DNA of 28,142 nt from Actinomycetota bacterium (lineage in GTDB: Bacteria > Actinomycetota > Actinomycetes > S36-B12 > UBA5976). A program made the position numbers and the translations under genes. Numbering within the stretch: position 1 is the first letter of the stretch; the number at the start of each line of letters is the position of its first letter. Below, piece by piece: positions 1 to 8,501 of the stretch. The notes beneath the pieces were generated by a model. It did no database searches. It was given only the letters and a program-made list of their open reading frames with translations, and had not been told where the DNA came from. Location: positions 1-28,142 of the forward strand of contig RGCY01000001.1 of the NCBI GenBank assembly GCA_009918865.1. Reading direction: 5' to 3'.

Positions 1-13
1 GACGCCCCAGCCA

Positions 14-1894
14 CTAAATCGTCTGGGATGCCTGATCTGCGAATTGAGTTTCATAAAGGCTTGCATACAGCCCGCCTTTGGCCAGCAACTCTTCATGGGT
101 GCCCCGTTCGGCAACCTGGCCACCGTCGATCACCAAGATTTGGCTCGCGTCGCGAATCGTGGACAAGCGGTGAGCAATCACTAACGATGTGCGCCCTTTG
201 AGGGCCTGTGCGAGTGCGCGTTGCACCGCGGCTTCACTTTCAGAGTCCAGGTGTGCGGTGGCCTCGTCAAGTACGACCACATTTGGCGCCTTCAGCAATA
301 GCCGAGCAATTGCCATCCGCTGCTTCTCCCCACCGGAAAGCCGGTGGCCACGGTCTCCAACGACGGTGTCAAGACCATCGGGTAGCCGCTCAATCAAGTC
401 CCAGATTTGTGCATCGATACAGGCCTTTCGCAGGTCCTCATCGGACGCATCTGGCCGGGCGTAAAGAAGATTGTTTCGAATGGTGTCGTGAAACATATGC
501 GCGTCCTGTGTCACAACACCAATCACCGAGTGCAGCGATTCCTGGGTGAGTTCGCGGACATCATGTCCCCCAACAATCACCGAACCGTCAGAGACGTCAT
601 AGAGGCGGCTGACGAGCGACGTGATGGTGGTCTTACCTGCCCCTGAGGGCCCAACGAGCGCCACCAAACTGCCAGCAGGGGCGGAGAAATCCACCCCATT
701 CAGCACACTTTGACCACCGGCAATGCTTTCAGCACGGGCAACCGACTCCAACGAAGCCAAAGAAACTTCGGCTGCTGTGGGATAGCGGAAGTGAACATTC
801 TTGAACTCGACCGCGGTTGGTCCATGAGGCAATGCCATCGCCCCAGGCGCATCTTTCACCAGAGGCGGCAAATCCAAAACCTCAAACACACGTTCAAACG
901 ACACCAACGCGGTCATGATGTCCACTCGGACATTGGACAGCGCTGTTAACGGTCCATACAGCTGCGCCAAGAGCCCCACTAGTGCCAGCAATGTTCCGAA
1001 GGTGAACTCGTTGTTGATGACTGAAAGCCCACCGAACCCATACGCGATGGCGGTAGCCAGTGACGCCACCAGCGTGAGGGCGCTGAAGAAGAAACGGTTG
1101 GCGACGGCAATGGAGATTCCAATGTCGCGCACCCGGGCGGCACGGCTCGAGAAGTAGTCAATTTCATCCTTCGGACGGCCGAAGAGTTTGACCAAAAGCG
1201 CGCCACTGACGTTGAACCGCTCAGTCATTTGATTGCTGAGATCAGCGTTGAGATTCATCTGTTCGCGACTCAGCGCCGCAAGTTTGCGCCCGAGAACTCT
1301 GGCTGGCAACAAGAACACGGGTAGGAGCAAGAGTGCCGCAAGCGTGATTTTCCAAGACAACACGGCCATCGTGGCAACGGTGATGATGAGTGAAATCAGA
1401 TTACCTACGACGCCACCTAGTGTGGATGTGAACGCCTGTTGAGCGCCCACCACATCTGAATTGAGTCGAGAGACCAATGCCCCCGTCTGGGCGCGGGTAA
1501 AGAATGCAATCGGTTGCGTTTGCACATGCTCAAACACCTGAGTTCGTAGGTCAAAGATGAGACCTTCACCAATCCGGGAACTCAACCACCTGCCAACCAA
1601 ACCCAGCGCATTGTCAACAACAGCCAAACCGGCAATCAGCAGCGCGCACACCACAACGACCTTGGAATTCTTGACTTGAATTCCGTGGTCAACGATGTAG
1701 CGAAAGAGCAAAGGCTGTGCAACAACGAGTACGGCACTAATCACCAACACCACAAGGTAGATGGAGATCACGCGCTTGTACTTGCGCGCGTAGCCAAAGA
1801 CTCGACCTCGAGTCCCCTCTGCGAGCCGCTGGTTCTTGACGCTTCGATCGCTCGTAAGCGACCGGTACATCATCCAGTTTCCGTGCATTCCCAT
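14..1894 (-). CDS. ABC exporter, fused membrane and ATPase domains
   Basis: This is a half-size type IV (exporter) ABC protein of about 626 residues, expected to work as a dimer in the cytoplasmic membrane; its substrate cannot be told. Counting from an upstream TTG four codons earlier, membrane segments lie near 47-65, 83-104, 163-181, 186-204, 268-290 and 301-319. The ATPase follows: A-loop FRYP 373-376, Walker A GPSGAGKTT 419-427, signature LSGGE 523-527, Walker B VVVLDE 543-548 and the switch His of VIAHRLS near 579. An insert of about 20 residues between the A-loop and Walker A (EVSLASLESVA) is, as I recall, common in actinobacterial members. I chose ATG at 1894 because GAGG stands six bases before it; the upstream TTG at 1906 would overlap that site. 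It is transcribed alone, downstream of sufT and separated by a hairpin. Confidence 0.93.
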   Translation of the reverse strand: MGMHGNWMMYRSLTSDRSVKNQRLAEGTRGRVFGYARKYKRVISIYLVVLVISAVLVVAQPLLFRYIVDHGIQVKNSKVVVVCALLIAGLAVVDNALGLVGRWLSSRIGEGLIFDLRTQVFEHVQTQPIAFFTRAQTGALVSRLNSDVVGAQQAFTSTLGGVVGNLISLIITVATMAVLSWKITLAALLLLPVFLLPARVLGRKLAALSREQMNLNADLSNQMTERFNVSGALLVKLFGRPKDEIDYFSSRAARVRDIGISIAVANRFFFSALTLVASLATAIAYGFGGLSVINNEFTFGTLLALVGLLAQLYGPLTALSNVRVDIMTALVSFERVFEVLDLPPLVKDAPGAMALPHGPTAVEFKNVHFRYPTAAEVSLASLESVARAESIAGGQSVLNGVDFSAPAGSLVALVGPSGAGKTTITSLVSRLYDVSDGSVIVGGHDVRELTQESLHSVIGVVTQDAHMFHDTIRNNLLYARPDASDEDLRKACIDAQIWDLIERLPDGLDTVVGDRGHRLSGGEKQRMAIARLLLKAPNVVVLDEATAHLDSESEAAVQRALAQALKGRTSLVIAHRLSTIRDASQILVIDGGQVAERGTHEELLAKGGLYASLYETQFADQASQTI

Positions 1895-1994
1895 GACTAA
1901 CCTCAAAACTTCTTACTTATGCGAGCCAAGCACGTCATGCAATTTTTCGGACTCTTGCGCCACACGCTATCGCCGCTCTTTGGTTTCACCTTTA

Positions 1995-2016
1995 ATGCTG
2001 CGCAGCATACGCTGCG
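1995..2016 (-). terminator. Hairpin after the suf operon, possible terminator
   Basis: CGCAGC (2001-2006) and GCTGCG (2011-2016) form a perfect six-base stem with loop ATAC. It overlaps a second perfect palindrome, ATGCTGCGCAGCAT (1995-2008). The structure lies eight bases past the sufT stop, in the 129-base gap before the ABC exporter gene. There is no T run on either strand, so if it terminates transcription it is of the U-less type described in Actinobacteria. The two stems are mutually exclusive. Confidence 0.35.
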
Positions 2017-2023
2017 GTGCTAC

Positions 2024-2350
2024 TCAAAGGTTGAAACCGAGCGCGCGCAACATCTCTCGCCCCGCGTCGGTGATTTTGTCTGGCGCCCATGGTGGCATCC
2101 ACACCCAGTTGATGCGGTGGTCTGGCACGAGACCAGACAACGCGTTGCGCGTTTGATCTTCAATCACGTCAGTCAATGGGCACGCAGCCGATGTGAGCGT
2201 CATGTCAATCACTGCGGTTCCATCTGGGTCGAGAGTGACGCCGTAGACCAAGCCGAGGTCCACAACATTGATGCCCAATTCAGGGTCAACAACATCTCGC
2301 ATGGCTTCCATCACATCATCTGCCGACCGGGGCGCAACTGTTTGTGTCAT
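2024..2350 (-). CDS. sufT: SufT-like MIP18/DUF59 Fe-S assembly protein
   Basis: A 108-residue protein of the MIP18 (DUF59, PaaD-like) family, thought to help mature Fe-S proteins; in Actinobacteria it is the last gene of the suf operon (SufT, Rv1466 type). The family signature DPELGINVVDLGLVYGV is clear, followed by TSAACPL with the conserved Cys. I chose ATG at 2350 rather than the longer open frame to 2422 because AGGAGAA lies seven bases before it and because the longer frame would run over the true 3' end of sufU. If the sufU frame is restored, sufU stops at 2361-2363 and the sufT ribosome-binding site directly adjoins that stop. Confidence 0.9.
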   Translation of the reverse strand: MTQTVAPRSADDVMEAMRDVVDPELGINVVDLGLVYGVTLDPDGTAVIDMTLTSAACPLTDVIEDQTRNALSGLVPDHRINWVWMPPWAPDKITDAGREMLRALGFNL

Positions 2351-2382
2351 CAGATTCTCCTCATACTGAGTGACGTGCTTGG

Positions 2383-2751
2383 TCAAGTGCATCGGACACT
2401 GCCATCCACCCCAAGAGTGCACACTTCACTCGGGCTGGGAATTGGGCTACCCCTGCGCATGAGCGTGAGAAACTTCTCGTGCAGGTCGCGCGCAACTGTC
2501 ACTGAGTTTCCAGTCACCGACTCGGCCAAGATGCTCATCGATGCAATGCTGATGGCACATCCTTGACCGTCCCATGACACGTCAGTGAGTTCGCCGGTGG
2601 AATCATTTACAAGGACTCGCACAGTCAACTCGTCTCCGCACGAGGTGTTGATGTGGTGAGTTTGCGCGCTGAACGGCTCTCGCAAGCCTTTGCCCACGGG
2701 ATGCTTATGGTGGTCAAGAATCACTTCTTGGTACATGCCGTCGATGCTCAT
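2383..2751 (-). CDS. sufU: SufU sulfur acceptor, 3' end frameshifted
   Basis: SufU takes persulfide sulfur from SufS in the Suf pathway and binds zinc through three Cys and an Asp. The first 98 residues are normal: TSCGDE carries Cys38 and Asp40, and GQGCAIS carries Cys65. After HEKFLTLM the open frame reads through unrelated sequence to a stop at 2383, giving 122 residues against a usual 145 or so. In the next frame the expected ending appears at once: AGVAQFPARVKCALLGWMA, then a stop at 2361-2363. The segment of about 18 residues that normally separates these parts is absent and the frame changes near 2450-2458. The third zinc Cys (VKCALL) is therefore outside the open frame. The start overlaps the sufS stop by four bases. 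As written the gene is probably non-functional, or the sequence is wrong here. Confidence 0.85.
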   Translation of the reverse strand: MSIDGMYQEVILDHHKHPVGKGLREPFSAQTHHINTSCGDELTVRVLVNDSTGELTDVSWDGQGCAISIASMSILAESVTGNSVTVARDLHEKFLTLMRRGSPIPSPSEVCTLGVDGSVRCT

Positions 2752-4055
2752 CCAAAGAACCTCCGTGCGCGAACAACTGACTCCACAAGTCGGTCAACCT
2801 CTGCTGCTGTGTTGTAAGGACCAAACGATGCTCGCACCGTGGCAGGCACACCTAAGGCGCGCATCAACGGCCACGCGCAGTGGTGACCCACACGCACGGC
2901 AATGCCGTCATCGTCGAGAATCTGACCAACATCATGTGGATGCACTCCATCAAGCACAAACGACACCGCAGAAATGGGAGCCGCATCTGGTGATGTCAGC
3001 ACTCGCACACCCTGTTGTTCTGAGAGTTGTTGAACTGCACTGGCCGCCAACTCCTGCACATGCTTGTGCACTGTGGACATTCCTAAATTCGTGAGATACC
3101 GCACGGCTGCGCCAGTGCCCACTGCTTGAGCCATGGCCGGAACTCCGGGTTCAAACTTTGCAGGTGCTGGTAGATATGTGGACTTTTCCATGGTGACGTG
3201 ACTGATCATGGAGCCGCCAGTGTCCACCACGGGCATCGCGGCTAGCACTTCCGCACGTCCCCACAAGATGCCGAGCCCTGTGGGCCCAAGCATCTTGTGT
3301 GCGCTGAACGCAGCCAAATCCGCTCCAGTCGACCCGATGTCAACGGGCATATGCGGCACTGATTGACATGCGTCTAGAACAAACAGTGCGCCAACGTTAT
3401 GGGCGGCGATGCCAAATGCAGAAATGTCGAGTAGCCCCCCAAGTACATTCGAAACATGCGCACACGCAACCACCCGCGTGCGCGCATCCACCAGCGATTG
3501 AAGTTCCTCCGTGCGCACCCGACCTTCCGGTGACACGGTGACCCACCGCAACTGCGCTCCGGTCTTAGCCGCAAGTTCTTGCCACGGCACCAAGTTGGCG
3601 TGATGCTCAGCCTCCGTGAGGACGATGTTGTCGCCTTCATGCAGCACAAACTTTGGATCCGCGCTGTGACCACGCGCAGCGAGCATCGTGGCGCTAGCAA
3701 AGGCATGTGCAATGAGATTGAGTGAATCCGTCGCAGACTTGGTGAACACGACGTCTGCAGGCGCGGCGTTGATGAATGCTGCGACATCCGCTCGAGCGGA
3801 CTCGTACGCGTGAGTGGCTTCCTCTGCGAGTTGATGAGAACCGCGGTGGGCAGCCGCGTTGTGCTGCTCATAGAACTCACGCTCGGCATCCACAACCGCT
3901 CGCGGCTTTTGCGATGTGGCCGCGGAATCGAGGTACACCAACTGCGACCCCGAGCGCATTCGGCGCGTCAGAATCGGAAAGTCAGCCCGAATCTGCTCTG
4001 CGCTCCATCCATTCGGTGTCACCTGCGTGCCTGCTTGCGCAGCGGATTGAGTCAT
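2748..4055 (-). CDS. sufS: SufS cysteine desulfurase
   Basis: A PLP-dependent group II cysteine desulfurase of 435 residues. It removes sulfur from cysteine as an enzyme-bound persulfide and passes it to SufU. Visible marks are YLDSAATSQKP at 41-51, TEAEHHAN with His151 and His152, DACQSVPHMPVD at 228-239, the PLP lysine in SAHKMLGPTG (Lys253), and the active-site Cys393 in RVGHHCAWP. The length is normal and no key residue is missing. The start overlaps the sufC stop by four bases (ATGA) and its own stop overlaps the sufU start in the same way, so translation of the three genes is probably coupled. Confidence 0.97.
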   Translation of the reverse strand: MTQSAAQAGTQVTPNGWSAEQIRADFPILTRRMRSGSQLVYLDSAATSQKPRAVVDAEREFYEQHNAAAHRGSHQLAEEATHAYESARADVAAFINAAPADVVFTKSATDSLNLIAHAFASATMLAARGHSADPKFVLHEGDNIVLTEAEHHANLVPWQELAAKTGAQLRWVTVSPEGRVRTEELQSLVDARTRVVACAHVSNVLGGLLDISAFGIAAHNVGALFVLDACQSVPHMPVDIGSTGADLAAFSAHKMLGPTGLGILWGRAEVLAAMPVVDTGGSMISHVTMEKSTYLPAPAKFEPGVPAMAQAVGTGAAVRYLTNLGMSTVHKHVQELAASAVQQLSEQQGVRVLTSPDAAPISAVSFVLDGVHPHDVGQILDDDGIAVRVGHHCAWPLMRALGVPATVRASFGPYNTAAEVDRLVESVVRARRFFG

Positions 4056-4819
4056 ACCGCCGCGCGTGCCTGCTGCACAAAACGCTCATAGCCGTGAGCC
4101 TCAAGTTCTTCTGCCAGCTCTGCGCCACCCTCTGCGACGATGGCACCGTCGACGAACACGTGGACAAAGTCAGGCTTCACATGCCGCAGGATTCGGGTGT
4201 AGTGCGTAATGAGCAGCGTGCCGACTCCGCCATGAGCATGAATGGCGTTCACACCTTCGCTGACCACCTTCAACGCATCGACGTCAAGCCCAGAGTCGGT
4301 TTCATCCAGCACCGCAAACTTCGGATTGAGCAATTGCATTTGCAAGATTTCGTGGCGCTTCTTCTCTCCGCCGGAGAAGCCTTCATTGACATTGCGCTGG
4401 GCGAAGGCCGGATCCATGCTGAGCGACTTCATCGCGTCTTTAAGTTCACCAACCCATTCGCGCACTCTCGGAGCCTCACCGCGCACTGCAGTTGCAGCAG
4501 TGCGAAGGAAGTTGCTCACCGAGACGCCAGGGACTTCGACTGGGTACTGCATGGCGAGGAACAGTCCAGCGCGCGCCCGCTCGTCCACGGACATCTCGAG
4601 GATGTTCTCGCCATCGAGCAACACGTCACCGCTGGTGACGGTGTATTTCGGATGACCAGCGAGTGAGTAAGCCAGGGTTGACTTTCCGGACCCATTCGGT
4701 CCCATGATGGCGTGGATCTCGCCAGTCTTCACTGTGAGGTTAACTCCGCGCAGGATTTCGCGATCTCCGCCTTCTGCGGCGACCGAGACGTGCAGGTTGC
4801 GAATTTCGAGAGTGGACAT
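4052..4819 (-). CDS. sufC: SufC Fe-S assembly ATPase
   Basis: The soluble ABC ATPase of the SufBCD scaffold, 255 residues; its ATP cycle drives the conformational change that lets SufB-SufD build the cluster. Walker A GPNGSGKS is at 40-47, the signature FSGGE at 148-152, Walker B FAVLDE at 168-173, and the switch His of LLITHYTRI at 206. The KKRHEILQMQ stretch after the signature is typical of SufC rather than of transporter ATPases. AAGGAG stands six bases before the ATG. It lies 19 bases downstream of the Rieske gene, the largest internal gap among the sufR-to-sufU genes. Confidence 0.97.
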   Translation of the reverse strand: MSTLEIRNLHVSVAAEGGDREILRGVNLTVKTGEIHAIMGPNGSGKSTLAYSLAGHPKYTVTSGDVLLDGENILEMSVDERARAGLFLAMQYPVEVPGVSVSNFLRTAATAVRGEAPRVREWVGELKDAMKSLSMDPAFAQRNVNEGFSGGEKKRHEILQMQLLNPKFAVLDETDSGLDVDALKVVSEGVNAIHAHGGVGTLLITHYTRILRHVKPDFVHVFVDGAIVAEGGAELAEELEAHGYERFVQQARAAV

Positions 4820-4838
4820 CAGTTCTCCTTAGGCTGGT

Positions 4839-5165
4839 TCACGCGTGTAGGCGCACGGAAATTACGGGGTCAGCGTCGTCACTCATCGCGACGTCGTATG
4901 TGGTCAAAGCAACTGTGGCTGGCGGTCCACTGGGTTCGCCAGAGCGAAGGTCAAATCTCGAACCATGCAACCAACATTCAATGGCACAGTCCTCAACCTC
5001 ACCTTCAGACAAGCTCACTTCTGCATGGGTGCACGTGTCTGACACTGCAAACAACTCACCTTGTTCGGTGTTGACAACAGCAACCGCAGCATCGGCAACC
5101 TGCACTCGAGTTGCTGTGCCTGGCGCAAACTGCGAGCGTTGCCCGACAATGACCCAGTCGCTCAT
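4839..5165 (-). CDS. Rieske-type [2Fe-2S] ferredoxin in suf operon
   Basis: A small soluble Rieske-fold protein of 108 residues, of the kind related to the ferredoxin component of aromatic dioxygenases. The cluster ligands are visible: Cys45 and His47 (CTH), then Cys64 and His67 (CWLHG). There is no signal peptide or membrane anchor. I chose ATG at 5165 because it overlaps the sufD stop in an ATGA, whereas the open frame to 5207 would run into sufD. A Rieske protein between sufD and sufC is a recurring actinobacterial arrangement. An electron-transfer role in cluster assembly is an inference from this position; its partner is unknown. Confidence 0.93.
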   Translation of the reverse strand: MSDWVIVGQRSQFAPGTATRVQVADAAVAVVNTEQGELFAVSDTCTHAEVSLSEGEVEDCAIECWLHGSRFDLRSGEPSGPPATVALTTYDVAMSDDADPVISVRLHA

Positions 5166-6280
5166 GCCAACACCTGAGCAAGTCGTTCGCGGACTCGATT
5201 GGCACATTCCTCTGAAGGGACTACTGCAAGCAAATCGTCAAAGAATCCCGCCACAATGAGGGATGTGGCGGTGGTTCGATCCACCCCACGCGACATGAGG
5301 TAGAACACCTGCTCATCATCAAGCCGACCTGTCGCCGACGCATGGCCAGCGCCAGCAATGTCACCGGTCTCGATTTCCAAGTTGGGAACGGAGTCAGCGC
5401 GTGCGAACTCATTCATCACGAGATTGCGATTCAACTCGTAGGTGTCAGTCCCGGTTGCAGCCGAATGGATGAGCACATCGCCAATCCAGACGCTACGAGC
5501 AGGTTCCTCGCGCGTGCCGCTGAGCACGCCCTTGTAAGCAACATGGCTCCGACAGTTAGCAACTGTGTGGTCAGCGAGTGTGCGATGTTCAACATGGTGA
5601 CCAGGGCCGGCAATAAATGCTCCAGACAATTGCGCATCTGCTCCGGGGCCTTCGTAGTGAACCGTGGGAACTATGCGCACGAGCCCACCACCCAATGTCA
5701 GGGTGTGCGAACGCAAGACGGCATCACGACCGAGGAATGCAGGCACATGCACCACCAGAGTTGATTTCGAACTCATCTCTGTCAGATGCGTGAATGTCAC
5801 ATGTGCTCCGGCATCCGCCTGCAACTCAATGATGGCGCCCCCTGACCCCTGGCCAGTAAACGTGAGTTCCACCGCAGCCTGGCTATGCATACCGGCTGCA
5901 ATCACCACCCGAACAAACTGCGCGACCGCACCATTGAGGGCCACGTCAATCTTGACGGGCTCATTGAGCACTGCTTCAGGTGAGATTGATACTTCAGTGA
6001 CAGAAGGTGTGCGAGACCACGTGGTGGCTGCAATCCGGTCGGTTGGGACATAGCGGCCAGGTGCGTTGGTTGTCCTCACAGCAACGTCAGCTGGTGCCGC
6101 GACCTTCACCTGCGCCTCGGAAAACTCAGCAGCCTCAAGTGGTTCGAGTTTCGCCACGGGAGTGAAGCGCCACATCTCTTGCTGTGCGGAAATCACCGGG
6201 AAATCAGCCGGATCGGTGGAACGAGTGCCACTGACGATGTTGATAGGGACACTGTGTGAATGGGCGGTGGTGGCAGACAT
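5162..6280 (-). CDS. sufD: SufD scaffold subunit
   Basis: SufD, 372 residues, pairs with SufB to form the Fe-S scaffold that SufC drives. It is a right-handed beta-helix protein with the usual SufBD ending: GHHVEHRTLADH, ARSVWIGDVLI, SVPNLEIETGDI and AGHASATGRLDDEQVFYLM. His313 of that last motif lines up with the His reported to matter in E. coli SufD (His360). The Cys beside it in the E. coli protein is Gly here. The start codon shares one base with the sufB stop (TAATG). Confidence 0.95.
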   Translation of the reverse strand: MSATTAHSHSVPINIVSGTRSTDPADFPVISAQQEMWRFTPVAKLEPLEAAEFSEAQVKVAAPADVAVRTTNAPGRYVPTDRIAATTWSRTPSVTEVSISPEAVLNEPVKIDVALNGAVAQFVRVVIAAGMHSQAAVELTFTGQGSGGAIIELQADAGAHVTFTHLTEMSSKSTLVVHVPAFLGRDAVLRSHTLTLGGGLVRIVPTVHYEGPGADAQLSGAFIAGPGHHVEHRTLADHTVANCRSHVAYKGVLSGTREEPARSVWIGDVLIHSAATGTDTYELNRNLVMNEFARADSVPNLEIETGDIAGAGHASATGRLDDEQVFYLMSRGVDRTTATSLIVAGFFDDLLAVVPSEECANRVRERLAQVLA

Positions 6281-7686
6281 TAGCCAACTGCCCCTTCCAT
6301 TTGCAGTGCGATGAGGCGGTTCAGTTCAAGCGCGTACTCCATCGGCAATTCACGTGCAATGGGTTCAACGAAGCCGCGAACAATCATTGCCATGGCTTCG
6401 TCTTCTTCAATGCCGCGTGACATCAGGTAGAACAACTGGTCCTCGGACACCTTCGACACTGACGCCTCATGACCCATTGCGACATCGTCATCACGAACGT
6501 CGACATAGGGGTAGGTATCCGAGCGAGAAATGTCATCCACCAGCAACGCATCGCACTTGACCGTCGACTTCGAGCCGCTGCAGCCTTCTTGCACCTGCAC
6601 CAAACCGCGATACGACGTGCGTCCACCATTGCGCGCAACGGACTTGCTGATGATGCTGCTAGATGTGTTAGGAGCAGCGTGGACCATCTTCGCGCCAGCA
6701 TCCTGGTGTTGCCCGGCACCGGCGAAAGCAATCGAAAAAGTTTCGCCGCGAGCATGCTCGCCAACGAGCCACACCGCTGGGTATTTCATCGTCACTTTCG
6801 ACCCGATGTTGCCGTCAATCCACTCCATCGTGGCACCTTCGTGTGCCACGGCACGCTTGGTCACAAGGTTATAAACGTTGTTTGACCAGTTCTGGATTGT
6901 GGTGTAGCGGCAGCGCGCACCCTTCTTCACGATGATTTCTACCACCGCTGAGTGCAATGAATCGCTTGAATAAATCGGCGCAGTGCAACCCTCCACATAA
7001 TGCACGTAGGCATCTTCATCGACAATGATGAGCGTACGTTCAAATTGCCCCATGTTTTCCGTGTTAATGCGGAAGTAGGCCTGGAGTGGGATATCAACTT
7101 TCACACCCTTGGGCACATAGATGAATGAGCCACCACTCCACACAGCCGTGTTTAGTGCTGCAAACTTGTTATCTCCAACAGGGATAACGGTTGCGAAGTG
7201 CTCACGGAACAACTCCGGATGTTCCTTCAACGCTGTGTCTGTGTCCAGAAAGATGACACCCTGCTCTTCAAGGTCCTCGCGGATTTTGTGGTAGACCACT
7301 TCCGACTCGTATTGAGCGGCGACACCCGCGACAAGACGCTTCTTCTCCGCATCTGGAATGCCGAGTTTGTCGTAGGTATTGCGAATGTCTTCAGGCAAGT
7401 CTTCCCATGAGCTTGCCTGCTTTTCAGTTGAGCGAACAAAGTACTTAATGGTGTCAAAATCAATGCCATTGAGATCACTACCCCAATTGGGCATCGGCTT
7501 GCGATCAAAAAGTCGCAATCCCTTGAGGCGGATGTCCAACATCCACTCAGGCTCGCCCTTGAGTGCAGAAATTTCGCGCACCACATCTTCACTCAAACCG
7601 CGCTTGGCAAGGGCTCCCGCCCGGTCAGAGTCTGACCATCCAAATTCATACCGGTCGGCAACTGCGAGATCCTCGGCAGTGGTCAT
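6280..7686 (-). CDS. sufB: SufB scaffold subunit
   Basis: The core scaffold subunit on which the nascent cluster is built, 468 residues. Typical SufB stretches are EPEWMLDIRLKGL (46-58), VPKGVKVDIPLQAYFRIN (191-208), YVEGCTAPIYS (230-240) and MGHEASVSKVSEDQLFYLM (404-422). Cys378 in TVKCDALL lines up with the Cys considered catalytic in E. coli SufB (Cys405, from memory). The ATG overlaps the sufR stop by four bases, so the repressor gene and sufB form one transcript. Confidence 0.97.
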   Translation of the reverse strand: MTTAEDLAVADRYEFGWSDSDRAGALAKRGLSEDVVREISALKGEPEWMLDIRLKGLRLFDRKPMPNWGSDLNGIDFDTIKYFVRSTEKQASSWEDLPEDIRNTYDKLGIPDAEKKRLVAGVAAQYESEVVYHKIREDLEEQGVIFLDTDTALKEHPELFREHFATVIPVGDNKFAALNTAVWSGGSFIYVPKGVKVDIPLQAYFRINTENMGQFERTLIIVDEDAYVHYVEGCTAPIYSSDSLHSAVVEIIVKKGARCRYTTIQNWSNNVYNLVTKRAVAHEGATMEWIDGNIGSKVTMKYPAVWLVGEHARGETFSIAFAGAGQHQDAGAKMVHAAPNTSSSIISKSVARNGGRTSYRGLVQVQEGCSGSKSTVKCDALLVDDISRSDTYPYVDVRDDDVAMGHEASVSKVSEDQLFYLMSRGIEEDEAMAMIVRGFVEPIARELPMEYALELNRLIALQMEGAVG

Positions 7687-8384
7687 ACGGCAACGCCCTC
7701 CTTGCGAGTTGGTTGGTTAGGAATCAAGGTCGTGCACACGTGACCGCCACGTGCAATGGTTTCGAGTCGAACCACATTGCGACCGAGGACTTCCGCTATT
7801 GCGCGAGTTTCGGCCTCACAAAATTCAGGGTGCTCACTGGCCACGTCGCGAATGGGGCAGTGGTGCTGACACAGTTGTTCGCCATGCCCATCTGCCAATG
7901 TCGTCACCATTGCGGCATAACCGTCTGCATCTAGGGCGCCAGCCAGAGTTGTTGAATCAACGACACCAACATCACGCCAACGCGCCGCGTGATGACGCCC
8001 GGTCTCCTCCGCAAAGGCCTTCACACCTTCCGCGCCTAGACGTTCAGAAATGAAAGTCACGGCGTGGCGCAGTTGTTGTGCGGCGTGTTCGGGATGTCCG
8101 GCAAGTTCACGCTGACCTTGTGGGGTCAAGGTCCAGACCCGAGCCGGGCGGCCACGACGGCGTACCCGGTTGGCCAGCGCGGCTGGACCGTAGGGGGCTT
8201 GGTCACTACTGGTGACCCAACCAGCCTCGCGGAGTGTCTCGAAATGACGACCCACCACGACAGTGCTAAATCCAAGGTGGGCTGCCACGTCTGAGGTGCT
8301 GCTTGGGCCCAACACAACCAAGGAACGAGCAACTCTCACCACGGCCCCTGAGACCGTAATGTCGCGCCCTGCCTCGAATTGCAT
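7683..8384 (-). CDS. sufR: SufR-type Fe-S sensing repressor of suf operon
   Basis: A winged-helix regulator of 233 residues, first gene of the suf operon, like Rv1460 of M. tuberculosis. The N-terminal part (SSTSDVAAHLGFSTVVVGRHFETLREAGWV, about 28-57) is the DNA-binding region, with a basic wing near 70-82. The C-terminal half holds Cys172, 176, 189 and 217. The spacing Cys176-x12-Cys189-x27-Cys217 fits the three-Cys cluster-binding pattern of SufR proteins. SufR with a cluster is known to repress suf; loss of the cluster relieves it, so this gene probably represses its own operon. The ATG at 8384 is the first possible start because an in-frame TGA lies 15 bases upstream. No Shine-Dalgarno sequence is visible, which suggests a very short or absent leader. 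Confidence 0.92.
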   Translation of the reverse strand: MQFEAGRDITVSGAVVRVARSLVVLGPSSTSDVAAHLGFSTVVVGRHFETLREAGWVTSSDQAPYGPAALANRVRRRGRPARVWTLTPQGQRELAGHPEHAAQQLRHAVTFISERLGAEGVKAFAEETGRHHAARWRDVGVVDSTTLAGALDADGYAAMVTTLADGHGEQLCQHHCPIRDVASEHPEFCEAETRAIAEVLGRNVVRLETIARGGHVCTTLIPNQPTRKEGVAV

Positions 8385-8501
8385 AACCGGAGTGTTTCAT
8401 AAATCCTGGCGGTGCGCATCCGCAGGGGTCGCAAACAGAACACATGACCAAACATCCATGTCGGCAGTCCTCATGGGTAGTTCTGCACCAGACGCGGGTT
8501 C
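8385..8501. promoter_or_regulatory. sufR-ctaA divergent spacer
   Basis: This 117-base spacer must carry the suf promoter and any SufR operator. On the sufR strand the best -10-like box is TATGAA ending 12 bases before the ATG, which is weak. A seven-pair stem with one bulge, CCTGgCGG/CCGCAGG, occupies 8405-8426. I saw no convincing SufR operator. The ctaA promoter seems to lie slightly further right, at 8540-8545. Confidence 0.4.

Noticed and set aside
2383..2460. Programmed frameshifting as a way to read sufU and whiA
   Set aside because: Neither junction has a slippery sequence that would allow re-pairing after a one-base shift, and conserved residues are physically missing, so shifting alone would not restore the proteins.
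1919..2566. 215-codon plus-strand frame opposite sufT and sufU
   Set aside because: Lies antisense to clear Fe-S assembly genes and has no family resemblance; a shadow of their codon pattern.
3776..4666. 296-codon plus-strand frame opposite sufS and sufC
   Set aside because: Antisense to two well-conserved genes with intact motifs; no recognisable protein.
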